Source: Brevibacterium epidermidis NBRC 14811 | GTDB lineage: Bacteria; Actinomycetota; Actinomycetes; Actinomycetales; Brevibacteriaceae | Assembly (NCBI RefSeq): GCF_001570805.1 | Contig: NZ_BCSJ01000003.1 | Span: forward strand, 248,001-312,000 | Length of the DNA stretch: 64,000 bases | Reading direction: 5' to 3' | In this document: piece after piece, positions 1 to 7,880 of the stretch | How the letters are laid out: every line of letters starts with the position of its first letter | How positions within the stretch are numbered: position 1 is the first letter of the stretch | Notes under the pieces: model-generated | What the model was told of the DNA's origin: nothing | The model's input: the letters and a program-made list of their open reading frames with translations, nothing else | The model's database searches: none | Program-made: the position numbers and the translations under genes

Positions 1-1140
1 CTGCACCCCGAACAGAGCCGCCAGCCCGAGCGCCGGTGCCCAGTGGAAGCGGAGGGCAAGGATGATCGCGACGCCGAGGATGGTCTGCGTGGCCGTGAGC
101 GTGAACTCCTCGATCTGCCGTCCGTCCAAGGGCAGCCCCAGACCACCGCCACCGGCGAGGTGAGCGATCGGCAGGGATCCGACGAGCAGACTCCATTGGT
201 TGACCTTCGAGGCGATGAGCGTGCCGATCGCGGCCGCCCCCATCCCGCGGAGGGCGAACATCGCGGCGATGATGAACTCGGGCGCCTCGGAGGCCAACGG
301 GGCGAGCCACTGGACGAGGAAGTAGCTGTCGATGCCGAGGCTCTGCCCCGAGGCGACGAGCGCCTCGGCGAAGGGTTCGGCACTGAGCAGAATGATCGCG
401 GCGGAGACGACGAACAGCGAGATGACGGTGATTCGTCGGGCCGACTTCGGCATTTCCGCGATGAGCGCGGCCGCTCCGACGAACTCCTCTTCCTCGTCAC
501 CGGCCGACTGTCCTGCCCGCCACAGATAGGCGGCGAAGATGAGGATGAGGCCGATCCCGAACCAGACGGGGATGGCGCCCATGAGGGGGATCGCGAACGC
601 GAGCGCGCCGAGGATGACGAGGAACCCGATGTCCATCCGCGCTCCCGAGTCGAGGCGCAGCGAACGCGGTGAGCGCGGCCGGGGAGCCTTTCCCTCGACC
701 TGTGTGCCGGTGGTGCGCTCGGCCGTGCCGGTGGTGCCCTTCGTCCGGCGCTTCGTAGTCCGTCGGGCGACGAGGAGGGCGATGATGACAACGAGCGGCC
801 ACCCGAAGCCGAGCAGCAGTCGGTTCGACCCGGTCATGTTCGCGGCCGCGAAATGCAGGTAGTCGGGATCGGATCCGGATCGGAACGCATAGTAGAGGTC
901 CACAGCGTATTCGGGGAGGACGGCGATGAGTGCCAGGAGGGCGATCGCCAGGGCTCCCGAGATGTCCTTCTGCGCCGCCTCGGCGGCCCATGCCAGCAGG
1001 AAGGCGGCAGCGACGATCGCGGCTCCGAAGGCGATCAGATCGAGGACCGGGGCCACCTCGGTGCCGGTGATGCGCAGCACCACGGCGAGTGCGGCGATGA
1101 ACAGGCAGAGCACGATGCGGCGAAGGATTGCGGTGGGCAT
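1..1140 (-). CDS. Sodium/calcium exchanger family membrane protein (partial, C-terminus outside window)
   Basis: The frame opens with ATG at 1140 (MPTAILRR...) and stays open to the window edge, giving 380 residues without a stop. It is a polytopic membrane protein with an N-terminal hydrophobic block, a charged Arg/Lys/Thr-rich cytoplasmic linker at about residues 140-170, and a second hydrophobic block. Two acidic motifs sit in the two halves: LPEYAVD near residue 85 and APLASEAPEF near residue 280. They resemble the alpha-repeat motifs that carry the ion-binding acidic residues of the Na+/Ca2+ and cation/H+ exchanger superfamily. The likely role is export of a cation by antiport across the plasma membrane; the ion cannot be told from sequence. 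The end of the second alpha repeat and the C-terminus are not visible. Confidence 0.75.
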   Translation of the reverse strand, partial: MPTAILRRIVLCLFIAALAVVLRITGTEVAPVLDLIAFGAAIVAAAFLLAWAAEAAQKDISGALAIALLALIAVLPEYAVDLYYAFRSGSDPDYLHFAAANMTGSNRLLLGFGWPLVVIIALLVARRTTKRRTKGTTGTAERTTGTQVEGKAPRPRSPRSLRLDSGARMDIGFLVILGALAFAIPLMGAIPVWFGIGLILIFAAYLWRAGQSAGDEEEEFVGAAALIAEMPKSARRITVISLFVVSAAIILLSAEPFAEALVASGQSLGIDSYFLVQWLAPLASEAPEFIIAAMFALRGMGAAAIGTLIASKVNQWSLLVGSLPIAHLAGGGGLGLPLDGRQIEEFTLTATQTILGVAIILALRFHWAPALGLAALFGVQ

Positions 1141-1298
1141 GTCTTCCAGACTTCACCCCGCAAATCGGGTGTGTCTACGGACAACTGAGACTTAGATGCC
1201 TCCAACAATCGCAGCGGCCCGCGCGATCCGCGTGAGTCCGCCGATCGGACGGCCTACCGGGATGAGGACGTGTGCCGCAGATCACCGGCTTCGCGACA

Positions 1299-3842
1299 TC
1301 ATTGCTGCACTGCTGCGGCGAGATATTTCGCCGAGGGGCCCCGACCGGCGGCGGCGACATCAGACGGTGAGCCTGTGGCCACGACCTGTCCGCCGGCGCT
1401 GCCGGCACCGGGACCGAGTTCGATGACATGATCGGCGACTGCCACGACGCGCATATCGAGTTCGACCATGATGACGGTGTTGCCGGCATCGACGAGTGAC
1501 TGCAGGTGAGCGACGAGGCGGTCGGCATCAGCACAGTGCAGCCCCGAGGTCGGTTCGTCGAGGACGTAGAGGGTGTCGCCGCGCTGGGAGCGTTGGAGTT
1601 CGCTGGCGAGTTTGACCCGCTGTGCCTCACCTCCGGAGAGTTCGGTGGCGGGCTGGCCGAGCCGCAGATAGCCGAGGCCCACGTCGATGAGCGCGGTGAG
1701 CGAGCGAACGATGTCGAACTCTCCGGTGAAGAACTCGTGGGCCTCTTCGACGCTCATCCCTAAGATCTCGGCGATGTTGCGTCCGCGCCACAGGATCTCG
1801 AGCGTGCTCGACTGGAAGCGGGTGCCGTGGCAGTCCGGGCATTCGGTGTAGACCGAGGGCAGGAAGAGCAGCTCGACCATGACGGAGCCTTCTCCTTCGC
1901 AGGTCGGGCAGCGTCCGCCGGCGACGTTGAAGGAGAACCTGCCGGGCTTGTACCCGCGCTCCCTGGCTTCGGGGGTCTCGGCGAAGCGTCGGCGCACATG
2001 ATCGAACAGACCCGTGTAGGTCGCAACGTTCGAGCGCGGGGTGCGGCCGATGGGTTTCTGGTCGATGCTTAGGACCCGACGGATGCCCGTGAGGTCGCCG
2101 GTGACGGTTCCTGCCAGCTCCTCGGATTCGTCGACGAGCAGCAGGTCATCGGCTTCGGCTGCGGGTTCGATCGCCTCGGTGCCGGCACCGAGGCGGTCGC
2201 CGACAAGCACGGGCAGTGCCTGGCTGACCAGGCTGGACTTCCCCGAACCCGAGACACCGGTGACTGCGGTGAGCGCGCCCAGGGGCACCTCGATGCTGAC
2301 ATCGGCGAGGTTGTTGCGGCGGACGTCGTCCACACGCAGCCACCCCTGTGGTTCGCGCGGGGTGTGGCGCTCGAGACCGCGATCGCCGAAGACATACTCG
2401 CGCGTCACTGACTCCTCGACCTTCGCGAGACCGGCGGAGGGGCCGCTGTAGAGGACCTTGCCACCGCGTTCGCCGGCGCCGGGTCCGATGTCGACGAGCC
2501 AGTCGGCGTGACGCATGATGTCGACGGAGTGTTCGACGACGAAGAGACTGTTGCCGCGTGCCTTCAACCCGTCGAGGATGCCCATGAGTGCGTCGACGTC
2601 CTGCGGGTGGAGGCCGGCGGAGGGCTCGTCGAGCACGTAGACGACCCCGAAGAGGTCGGAGGTCAGCTGCGTGGCCAACCGCAGTCGCTGCAGCTCCCCG
2701 CCCGACAGCGTCGGAGTGGTCCGATCGAGCGAGAGGTACCCGAGCCCGAGGTCGCTGATGGGCCTCAAGCGGTCGATGAGTCCCTCGCCGAGGCGGACGA
2801 ACGCACCACCGGATTCCTCGCCCGTGTCCATCGCCGCCTTCGCCGAGGCGACCTCGGTTTCGAGCACGGTCATGAGTTCGTGCAGCGGCAGGGCGGAGAA
2901 TGCGGCGATGTCGAGCCCGGCGATCGTCACGGACAGGGCTTCGGGTTTGAGTTTCTTACCGTGGCAGACCGGGCAGGTCTCGACGCTGAGGAACTCAGCC
3001 ACCCGCCGCTTCATCCCGGCGCTCTTCGTGTTCGCGAACGTGTCGAGCACATACTTCCTGGCACCGACGAACGTCCCCGAATAGGTCGGTTCGGCACCGG
3101 CAGCGATCGCTTCGCGCGCCTCGGTCAGGGTTAGCCGGGAGTGGACGGGAAGGTGCGGGGTCTCCTCGGTGAAGAGGATCCAGTCACGGTGTTCGCGCGG
3201 CAGGTCCTGCCAGGGGACGTCGACGTCGTAGCCGAGGGCCACGAGCACATCACGCAGCTGGTGGCCGTGCCAGGCCTTCGGCCAGGAGGCGATCGCGCGC
3301 TCCCGGATCGTCAGCGTCGGATCCGGGACCATCTTCTCTTCTGGGACGTCGAAGACGCGGCCGATCCCGTGGCATTCGGGGCAGGCGCCTTCGACGGTGT
3401 TCGTCGAGAACTCCTCGGCCAACAGCATCGGCTCCCCTTCCGGATACTGGCCGGCCCGGGAGTAGAGCATGCGCACGAGGCTGGACACGGTTGTGATGCT
3501 GCCGACGCTCGATCGGGCGCTGCGTCCGCCGCGCTGCTGCTGCAGGGCCACGGCCGGCGGCATTCCCGTGATCGAATCCACGTCCGGGACCCCGGCCTGG
3601 TCGATGAGCCTGCGGGCGTAGGGGGCGACGGATTCGAGGTACCGGCGTTGGGACTCGGCATACAGAGTACCGAAGGCCAGGGAGGACTTACCCGATCCGG
3701 ACACCCCGGTGAACACGACGAGTGCGTCCCTGGGCACGCTCAGGTCGACGTTGCGCAGGTTGTGTTCCCTGGCCCCGCGGACCCGCACGTCCGGTTGGAT
3801 CTCGGGTGAGGACGTGGGGTCCGAGGACGCGGAGGAGGTCAT
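1299..3842 (-). CDS. UvrA-like excinuclease ABC subunit, short paralogue (847 aa)
   Basis: This is a twin ABC ATPase of the UvrA family. Walker A motifs (GVSGSGKSS) occur near residues 46-54 and again in the second half; signature motifs LSGGELQRLRLA and LSGGEAQRVKLA are present. Zinc-finger cysteines are visible as CPECHG, CPVCHG and the pair CPTCEG/CPDCHG. The protein is about 100 residues shorter than housekeeping UvrA (about 950), which suits the type-II UvrA paralogues that lack the UvrB-binding region and are linked to drug tolerance or self-resistance. ATG 3842 is the start. A DHA2 efflux pump lies immediately upstream on the same strand, so a shared protective role is possible but inferred. 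It should not be taken as the main uvrA. Confidence 0.9.
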   Translation of the reverse strand: MTSSASSDPTSSPEIQPDVRVRGAREHNLRNVDLSVPRDALVVFTGVSGSGKSSLAFGTLYAESQRRYLESVAPYARRLIDQAGVPDVDSITGMPPAVALQQQRGGRSARSSVGSITTVSSLVRMLYSRAGQYPEGEPMLLAEEFSTNTVEGACPECHGIGRVFDVPEEKMVPDPTLTIRERAIASWPKAWHGHQLRDVLVALGYDVDVPWQDLPREHRDWILFTEETPHLPVHSRLTLTEAREAIAAGAEPTYSGTFVGARKYVLDTFANTKSAGMKRRVAEFLSVETCPVCHGKKLKPEALSVTIAGLDIAAFSALPLHELMTVLETEVASAKAAMDTGEESGGAFVRLGEGLIDRLRPISDLGLGYLSLDRTTPTLSGGELQRLRLATQLTSDLFGVVYVLDEPSAGLHPQDVDALMGILDGLKARGNSLFVVEHSVDIMRHADWLVDIGPGAGERGGKVLYSGPSAGLAKVEESVTREYVFGDRGLERHTPREPQGWLRVDDVRRNNLADVSIEVPLGALTAVTGVSGSGKSSLVSQALPVLVGDRLGAGTEAIEPAAEADDLLLVDESEELAGTVTGDLTGIRRVLSIDQKPIGRTPRSNVATYTGLFDHVRRRFAETPEARERGYKPGRFSFNVAGGRCPTCEGEGSVMVELLFLPSVYTECPDCHGTRFQSSTLEILWRGRNIAEILGMSVEEAHEFFTGEFDIVRSLTALIDVGLGYLRLGQPATELSGGEAQRVKLASELQRSQRGDTLYVLDEPTSGLHCADADRLVAHLQSLVDAGNTVIMVELDMRVVAVADHVIELGPGAGSAGGQVVATGSPSDVAAAGRGPSAKYLAAAVQQ

Positions 3843-3893
3843 GTGGTCACGGTACCAAAAACGGGCTTCGGATCGCCGAGGCGGCCGAGCGCA

Positions 3894-3930
3894 GAACCCC
3901 TCGTTCCGGGAGAACCGGATCGAGGGGTTC
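3894..3930 (-). terminator. Hairpin between the DHA2 efflux gene and the UvrA-like gene
   Basis: A 10-bp perfect stem (GAACCCCTCG with CGAGGGGTTC) encloses a further inner stem of about five pairs. It lies 38-74 nt past the stop of the efflux gene on the minus strand. There is no clear U-run, so termination is a guess from position and stability. Confidence 0.45.
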
Positions 3931-3967
3931 GGTGCGCATCATCCGGCCGCTGTCGAGGGGTCGACCG

Positions 3968-5482
3968 TCATTCGGTGGGTGCGCCGGCGCTCGGTTCGAC
4001 CACCTCGGCGGGGTAGTCCTCCTGGTCCTCGGGCTTGCGGATGAAGAATGCAAGGACGATGGGGACGATCGCGATGACCGTCGCCAGCAGGAACGCGGCA
4101 TGGCCACCGGGAGCGCCCGCCTCGGGGATCGACTTGCCCTCCGCCTGGCCGGTGTGCAGGGCCGCGGAGTAGATCGAGATGAGCAGTGCGGTTCCGGCTG
4201 CACCTGCTACCTGCTGCAGGGTGTTCAGCGCGGCCGAACCATGCGAGTACAGGTGGCGCTCCAGCGATCCCAGAGAGGCGGAGAACAGCGGAGTGAACGA
4301 TGCGGCCAGGCCCAGCGACATGACGATCTGGACGATGATGAGCAGCCAGATCGGCGTTCCCACGCCGGCCGTCGAATACGCGAACATCGAGGACGCGATC
4401 ATGATCGTGCCCGGTACGAGCAGCGTCTTGGGGCCTCGGGCGTCGTAGATTCGACCCATCACCGGTCCGAGCAGGCCCATCATCACCGAACCCGGCAGGA
4501 GGACGAGGCCGGACTGGGTGGCGCCGAGTCCGACGACGCTCTGCAGGTACAGCGGCAGCAGGGAGAACGTGCCGAACATCGACAGGGCGACGACCGCCAT
4601 GATGATGACCGAGAAGACGTAGTTGCGCGAATTGAACACACGGAGGTCGAGCAGGGCGCGATCGTCCTTCTGCAGGACGAGCTGGCGCCACACGAAGAGG
4701 GCGAGGAAGACCAGTCCGCCGCCGATCGTCGCCCATGCCAGTGCGGTTGTGGACCCGCCGCCGGACTCACCGCCGTGACCGCCGCCGAACTGGCTGAGGC
4801 CGTAGACGATGCCGCCGAAGGCGAACACGGACAGGATGATGGAGATGACGTCGATCGGGGCGTGCGTCGACTCACCGAGGTTGGTCATCCACCTCGCACC
4901 GAGTGACAGAGCGATGAGCGCGATCGGCAGGATGATGCCGAAGAGCCAGCGCCAGCCGAGCGAATCGAGCACGATGCCCGACATCGTCGGTCCGATGGCC
5001 GGGGCCAGCGAGATGACGAGGCCGACTCGGCCCATCATCCGACCGCGCGAGTGCGCAGGGACCACATTCATCATCGTCGTCATCAGCAGAGGCATCATGA
5101 TTCCGGTGCCAGCGGCTTGGACGATCCGTCCGATGAGGAGCAGGATGAATCCCTGCGAGACGAGGCAGATGAGCGTGCCCGCAGAGAACAGCATCATCGC
5201 GGCCAGGAAGATCTGGCGCGTGGTGAATCGCTGCAGGAGGAAGCCGGTCGTCGGAATGACGACGGCCATGGTGAGCATGAAGGCGCTGGTCAGCCACTGG
5301 CCCTGCTCGGGAGGGATGCCGAGGGACTTGTTGAGTTCCGGGATGGCGATGGCCATCGTCGTCTCATTGAGAATCGCCACGAAGGCAGCCACCAGCAGCA
5401 GCCAGATGACCTTCATGCCTGCGGGGTCGATGGTGTCGTTATGCTGTGTCTGCGCGTGTGCGGGTGAGCTGTCGCTGGACAA
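3968..5482 (-). CDS. MFS multidrug efflux transporter, DHA2 (14-TM) type
   Basis: A 504-residue integral membrane protein with about 14 hydrophobic segments. The N-terminal part (LNETTMAIAIPELNKS, then EQGQWLTSAFMLT) is typical of EmrB/QacA-type H+-coupled drug exporters, as are the loop around GRMMGRVG and the region SLGWRWLF. The C-terminus is charged and cytoplasmic. The longest frame begins with TTG at 5482, preceded by a GGAG about 8 nt upstream; the next plausible start is the methionine at residue 23, just before the first membrane segment. The likely substrate is a drug or cationic compound exported using the proton gradient, not identifiable from sequence. No regulator gene is adjacent. 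Confidence 0.92.
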   Translation of the reverse strand: MSSDSSPAHAQTQHNDTIDPAGMKVIWLLLVAAFVAILNETTMAIAIPELNKSLGIPPEQGQWLTSAFMLTMAVVIPTTGFLLQRFTTRQIFLAAMMLFSAGTLICLVSQGFILLLIGRIVQAAGTGIMMPLLMTTMMNVVPAHSRGRMMGRVGLVISLAPAIGPTMSGIVLDSLGWRWLFGIILPIALIALSLGARWMTNLGESTHAPIDVISIILSVFAFGGIVYGLSQFGGGHGGESGGGSTTALAWATIGGGLVFLALFVWRQLVLQKDDRALLDLRVFNSRNYVFSVIIMAVVALSMFGTFSLLPLYLQSVVGLGATQSGLVLLPGSVMMGLLGPVMGRIYDARGPKTLLVPGTIMIASSMFAYSTAGVGTPIWLLIIVQIVMSLGLAASFTPLFSASLGSLERHLYSHGSAALNTLQQVAGAAGTALLISIYSAALHTGQAEGKSIPEAGAPGGHAAFLLATVIAIVPIVLAFFIRKPEDQEDYPAEVVEPSAGAPTE

Positions 5483-5665
5483 GACGGTGCTCCGTTCGGA
5501 TGTGTCTGAGGGGCCCGGGATGTGGGCGGAGGTCGCACGCAGATGCCGAATCGACGCGCAGACGAAAGTGTCAACAGCATCTCAGACTAACGTATTCCCG
5601 TTTCTCCCCGACAGTGGGGAGAACCCGAAATCGCGGCGATCTTCGTCACTGCTCGCTCGGTCTCC

Positions 5666-6538
5666 TCAGCAGGTGTCGTATCGGTACCCGTGATCGCCTG
5701 CGGCGACGAGGTCGCGGTCGCGCTGGATCATCAGCGGCGGACGATCGGGGACGGTGCAGGCGTTGGCGAAGTCCAGCCCCGCCTCGGCGAGGGTGTCAGG
5801 ATATTCGATGGCGAGGACACGGTCGCCGTAGATCTCGGTGTACGCGGCGCATTCGTCGAAAGCGGCGCATTCCTCGGCCACGGCGAAATCGAAGCCGAGC
5901 TGAGAATGAGCGGTGTCGGCGAGCTCAGCGGCGTTCTTCTGTGCGATCGACAGACCATGGGCATGGGCACGGTCGACATACGCGGCCGCGAGTTCCAGGG
6001 CACCGGTTCGGTCGATGTCGGGGAATCGGTCGGCCGTGTCGAGATTGTCGATCTCCACGGCGTCGAATCCGGATTCGGCGCAGCCGTCGAAGACGGGGCC
6101 GATGACGTCGAGGATCCTGGTTCGTCGGTCTGCGGTCGAGGGGTCGAGGATGTGTTCGTCCGGCCAATCGGGGTCGACGACCAGGTCACCGGCGGCATCG
6201 TGGAGCAGCAGGTCAGCGTGGTCGCGCCAGTCCGCGGCCTCGTCAGGTTGGGTCTGGAAGCCGTTGACGTAGCAGACGGAGTAGGCCCCGGTCAGCGGCG
6301 CGGCATCCGCGTCGCGGACGACGATATCGATGCGGCCCCGCGAATCCGGCAGCGAGTCATAGGATCCGCCGAGCTGGTAGTCGAAGGTTCCTGACGTCGG
6401 CAGCGAGGGCGCTCCTGAGGTCGGCATCGTCGATGGCGGCGAAGCGTTCGCTGAACAGCCGCCCATTGCCACCGCAATGCCGATGGCGACCGCGGCCGCC
6501 ATCCACCGCGGTGGAATCGGGCTCAGCAGAGGTCTCAT
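5666..6538 (-). CDS. Secreted lipoprotein, GH114 / endo-alpha-1,4-polygalactosaminidase-like
   Basis: From ATG 6538 the product is 290 residues with a signal peptide ending in a lipobox (AMGGC, Cys at about residue 28), so it is probably a lipid-anchored surface protein. The mature part has the TM1410/GH114 layout: GTFDYQLGG at the start of the barrel, YVNGFQ, the acidic motif FDAVEIDNLD likely holding the catalytic Asp, and AEECAAFDEC near the end holding a second acidic residue. Family members cleave galactosaminoglycan-type polymers; the actual substrate here is unknown. The frame extends upstream to a GTG at 6589, but the internal ATG gives a normal signal peptide, so I prefer it. It is divergent from the secreted CHAP hydrolase. 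Confidence 0.8.
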   Translation of the reverse strand: MRPLLSPIPPRWMAAAVAIGIAVAMGGCSANASPPSTMPTSGAPSLPTSGTFDYQLGGSYDSLPDSRGRIDIVVRDADAAPLTGAYSVCYVNGFQTQPDEAADWRDHADLLLHDAAGDLVVDPDWPDEHILDPSTADRRTRILDVIGPVFDGCAESGFDAVEIDNLDTADRFPDIDRTGALELAAAYVDRAHAHGLSIAQKNAAELADTAHSQLGFDFAVAEECAAFDECAAYTEIYGDRVLAIEYPDTLAEAGLDFANACTVPDRPPLMIQRDRDLVAAGDHGYRYDTC

Positions 6539-6644
6539 GGAAACACTGTAGACGGAGGCGGCCGACATCGATGTCGCGGCGGAGTTCACACTCTCTTCGA
6601 TTCGACGTATCGGATGTTCACTTAAGCGCTGTTAACGTCGGCAG

Positions 6645-6679
6645 AGGAGACGACCCGTCACCGAGGCGGATCGTCTCCT
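6645..6679. promoter_or_regulatory. Inverted repeat in the leader of the CHAP-domain gene
   Basis: AGGAGACGA at 6645-6653 and its exact complement TCGTCTCCT at 6671-6679 form a 9-bp stem with a 17-nt loop, 42 nt before the CHAP gene start. It could be an operator or a leader hairpin; nothing ties it to a known regulator family. Confidence 0.35.
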
Positions 6680-6720
6680 GGAAAGTCAGTACCAGTCACA
6701 CAGTCAAGCGGAACGAACGG

Positions 6721-7320
6721 ATGAGAATGACTCTGAAGAACGTCACCACGAAGACCATGACAGCTGCGATGATCGCCGGAGCCGCCGTGCTCGGCTCCAG
6801 TTCGATCGCCTCCGCCGCCCAGCCGGCGGCACCGCCCGCCGCTTCCGCGGGAGCCGCCTCCGCCGCAGCCGAGAACTCGGCTGCGGACTCCGGCACCGCC
6901 TCGGCAAGCCCGGAGGCGGAGAAGAAGTTCTCGAACATCGGAGACTTCCTCAAGCACTACAAGGGCCAGTCGCTGGCGAACTCGCAGGGCGGCTACCAGG
7001 GAGAATGCGTCAGCCTCATCTCCCGGGCCCTCGAAGAGGTCTACGGCGTCGACCACGGAGCGTGGGGCAACGCCGTCGACTATCAGGCAGGCGGCTCCGG
7101 CGGTGACAAGATGAAGGCGAACGGCTTCACCTGGCACACCGACCAGAAGTTCGAGAACGGCGACATCCTCGTCTGGGGCGACGGCGACAACACCACCGCC
7201 TACGGTCACATCGGCATCTACTACGAAGGCCAGGTGTGGCACCAGAACTTCAACGGCGACCGCAGCCTGCACACCTATGACGGCCTCATCGATGGCTACT
7301 TGGGCTACTGGCGCGCCTGA
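6721..7320 (+). CDS. Secreted CHAP-domain peptidoglycan hydrolase
   Basis: The 199-residue product starts with MRMTLKNVTTKT, then a hydrophobic signal sequence ending at SIASAA (about residue 33). An Ala/Ser/Pro-rich linker follows to about residue 70. The C-terminal 120 residues form a CHAP domain: GECVSLISRAL carries the catalytic Cys, AYGHIGIYY the catalytic His, and GDILVWG is the strand typical of the family. CHAP enzymes are amidases or endopeptidases that cut the peptide part of peptidoglycan, so this is likely an extracellular wall-remodelling enzyme. A second ATG two codons on (6727) is an equally good start. A strong intrinsic terminator follows within 20 nt, so the gene is monocistronic. 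Confidence 0.88.
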   Translation: MRMTLKNVTTKTMTAAMIAGAAVLGSSSIASAAQPAAPPAASAGAASAAAENSAADSGTASASPEAEKKFSNIGDFLKHYKGQSLANSQGGYQGECVSLISRALEEVYGVDHGAWGNAVDYQAGGSGGDKMKANGFTWHTDQKFENGDILVWGDGDNTTAYGHIGIYYEGQVWHQNFNGDRSLHTYDGLIDGYLGYWRA

Positions 7321-7337
7321 TAGGTTTTCGCAACGAC

Positions 7338-7375
7338 GAAGGCTCCGAACCGCAATGGTTCGGAGCCTTCGTTTT
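7338..7375 (+). terminator. Intrinsic terminator of the CHAP gene
   Basis: A perfect 15-bp stem (7338-7352 with 7357-7371) has a 4-nt loop and is followed directly by TTTT. It sits 18 nt past the CHAP stop codon. Confidence 0.95.
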
Positions 7376-7402
7376 ACGAGTGCTGTCTCAAAACTACTCG
7401 AG

Positions 7403-7475
7403 TGGAGGTAAGGGGACTCGAACCCCTAACCCTCTGCTTGCAAAGCAGATGCGCTACCAATTGCGCCATACCCCC
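7403..7475 (-). tRNA. tRNA-Ala (anticodon TGC)
   Basis: The minus strand reads as a complete 73-nt cloverleaf: acceptor stem GGGGGTA paired with TACCTCC (one G-U), D arm with GGTAGCGC, anticodon loop CTTTGCAAG centred on TGC, and T loop GGTTCGAGTCC. The discriminator base is A; CCA is not encoded. tRNA-Ile and tRNA-Ala next to gyrA are typical of actinobacterial origins. Confidence 0.97.
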
Positions 7476-7491
7476 GGACGGGTTCACACCC

Positions 7492-7608
7492 TCACACCGA
7501 GTCGGTGTGTTCGGACCATTCGGCCTGGGCACTCTGGTTCTGGTGCCGCCACCCGAAGAACACTCCGAGTCCCACTAATGTGAGACCGCTGAGAATCCAT
7601 CTTCTCAT
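7492..7608 (-). CDS. DLW-39 family microprotein (38 aa)
   Basis: ATG 7608 is preceded by a near-ideal ribosome site (GAGGAGG ending 3 nt upstream). The 38-residue product reads MRRWILSGLTLVGLGVFF..., one short membrane segment, then a polar tail ending AEWSEHTDSV. This pattern, a single hydrophobic helix followed by a (D)LW/EW-x-E-x-TDSV tail, is that of the conserved DLW-39 small proteins encoded beside gyrA and the tRNA-Ile/Ala genes in actinobacteria. Position between the two tRNAs agrees. Function is unknown for the family as far as I know. The assignment rests on the tail motif plus location. Confidence 0.8.
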   Translation of the reverse strand: MRRWILSGLTLVGLGVFFGWRHQNQSAQAEWSEHTDSV

Positions 7609-7645
7609 GATCCTCCTCGAAAGGAAATCCTGTTGTGACAGGACG

Positions 7646-7719
7646 TGGGCCTACCTGGACTTGAACCAGGGACCTCTTCGTTATCAGCGAAGCGCTCTAA
7701 CCGCCTGAGCTATAGGCCC
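7646..7719 (-). tRNA. tRNA-Ile (anticodon GAT)
   Basis: A 74-nt cloverleaf on the minus strand: acceptor GGGCCTA with TAGGCCC, D arm GCTCAGGCGGTTAGAGC, anticodon stem CTTCG/CGAAG around CTGATAA (GAT), T arm CCTGG-TTCAAGT-CCAGG. The discriminator is A and CCA is not encoded. Confidence 0.97.
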
Positions 7720-7809
7720 TTATCGGGTGAACCCGAAGTAAAACAATACCCATCAGGAGCAGACAAACACAAATCGGCGCTAGGTGACACCCCTCACACC
7801 CTCCCAGAA

Positions 7810-7865
7810 CTACCTGACGGCGGCCCAGATACCTCGCGCGAGGTTGCTGGGCCGCCGTCAGGTAG
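7810..7865. repeat. Dispersed 56-bp palindrome, copy 1
   Basis: Arms of 19 bp (starting CTACCTGACGGCGGCCCAG) are perfectly complementary. Inside them a 2-nt mismatch bubble (AT/TG) flanks the self-complementary 14-mer ACCTCGCGCGAGGT. The element lies 15 nt past the stop of the DUF3566 gene and may end the gyrBA-DUF3566 transcript, although there is no T-run. Two further copies occur at 62719-62786 and 63601-63662. Confidence 0.92.
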
Positions 7866-7880
7866 CAATTGGGGAGGGGG

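Noticed and set aside
3876..3884. A recurring nonamer CCGAGGCGG / CCGCCTCGG (also near 975, 6661, 11410, 13640, 47228, 54172)
   Set aside because: It looks over-represented, like a recombination or segregation motif, but without counts against a codon-matched background I cannot separate it from GC-rich codon use, and no strand bias is evident by eye.
6601..6720. A c-di-AMP (ydaO-type) riboswitch before the CHAP hydrolase gene
   Set aside because: Such switches often precede actinobacterial wall hydrolases, but the conserved core elements are not visible here; only a simple 9-bp inverted repeat is seen.
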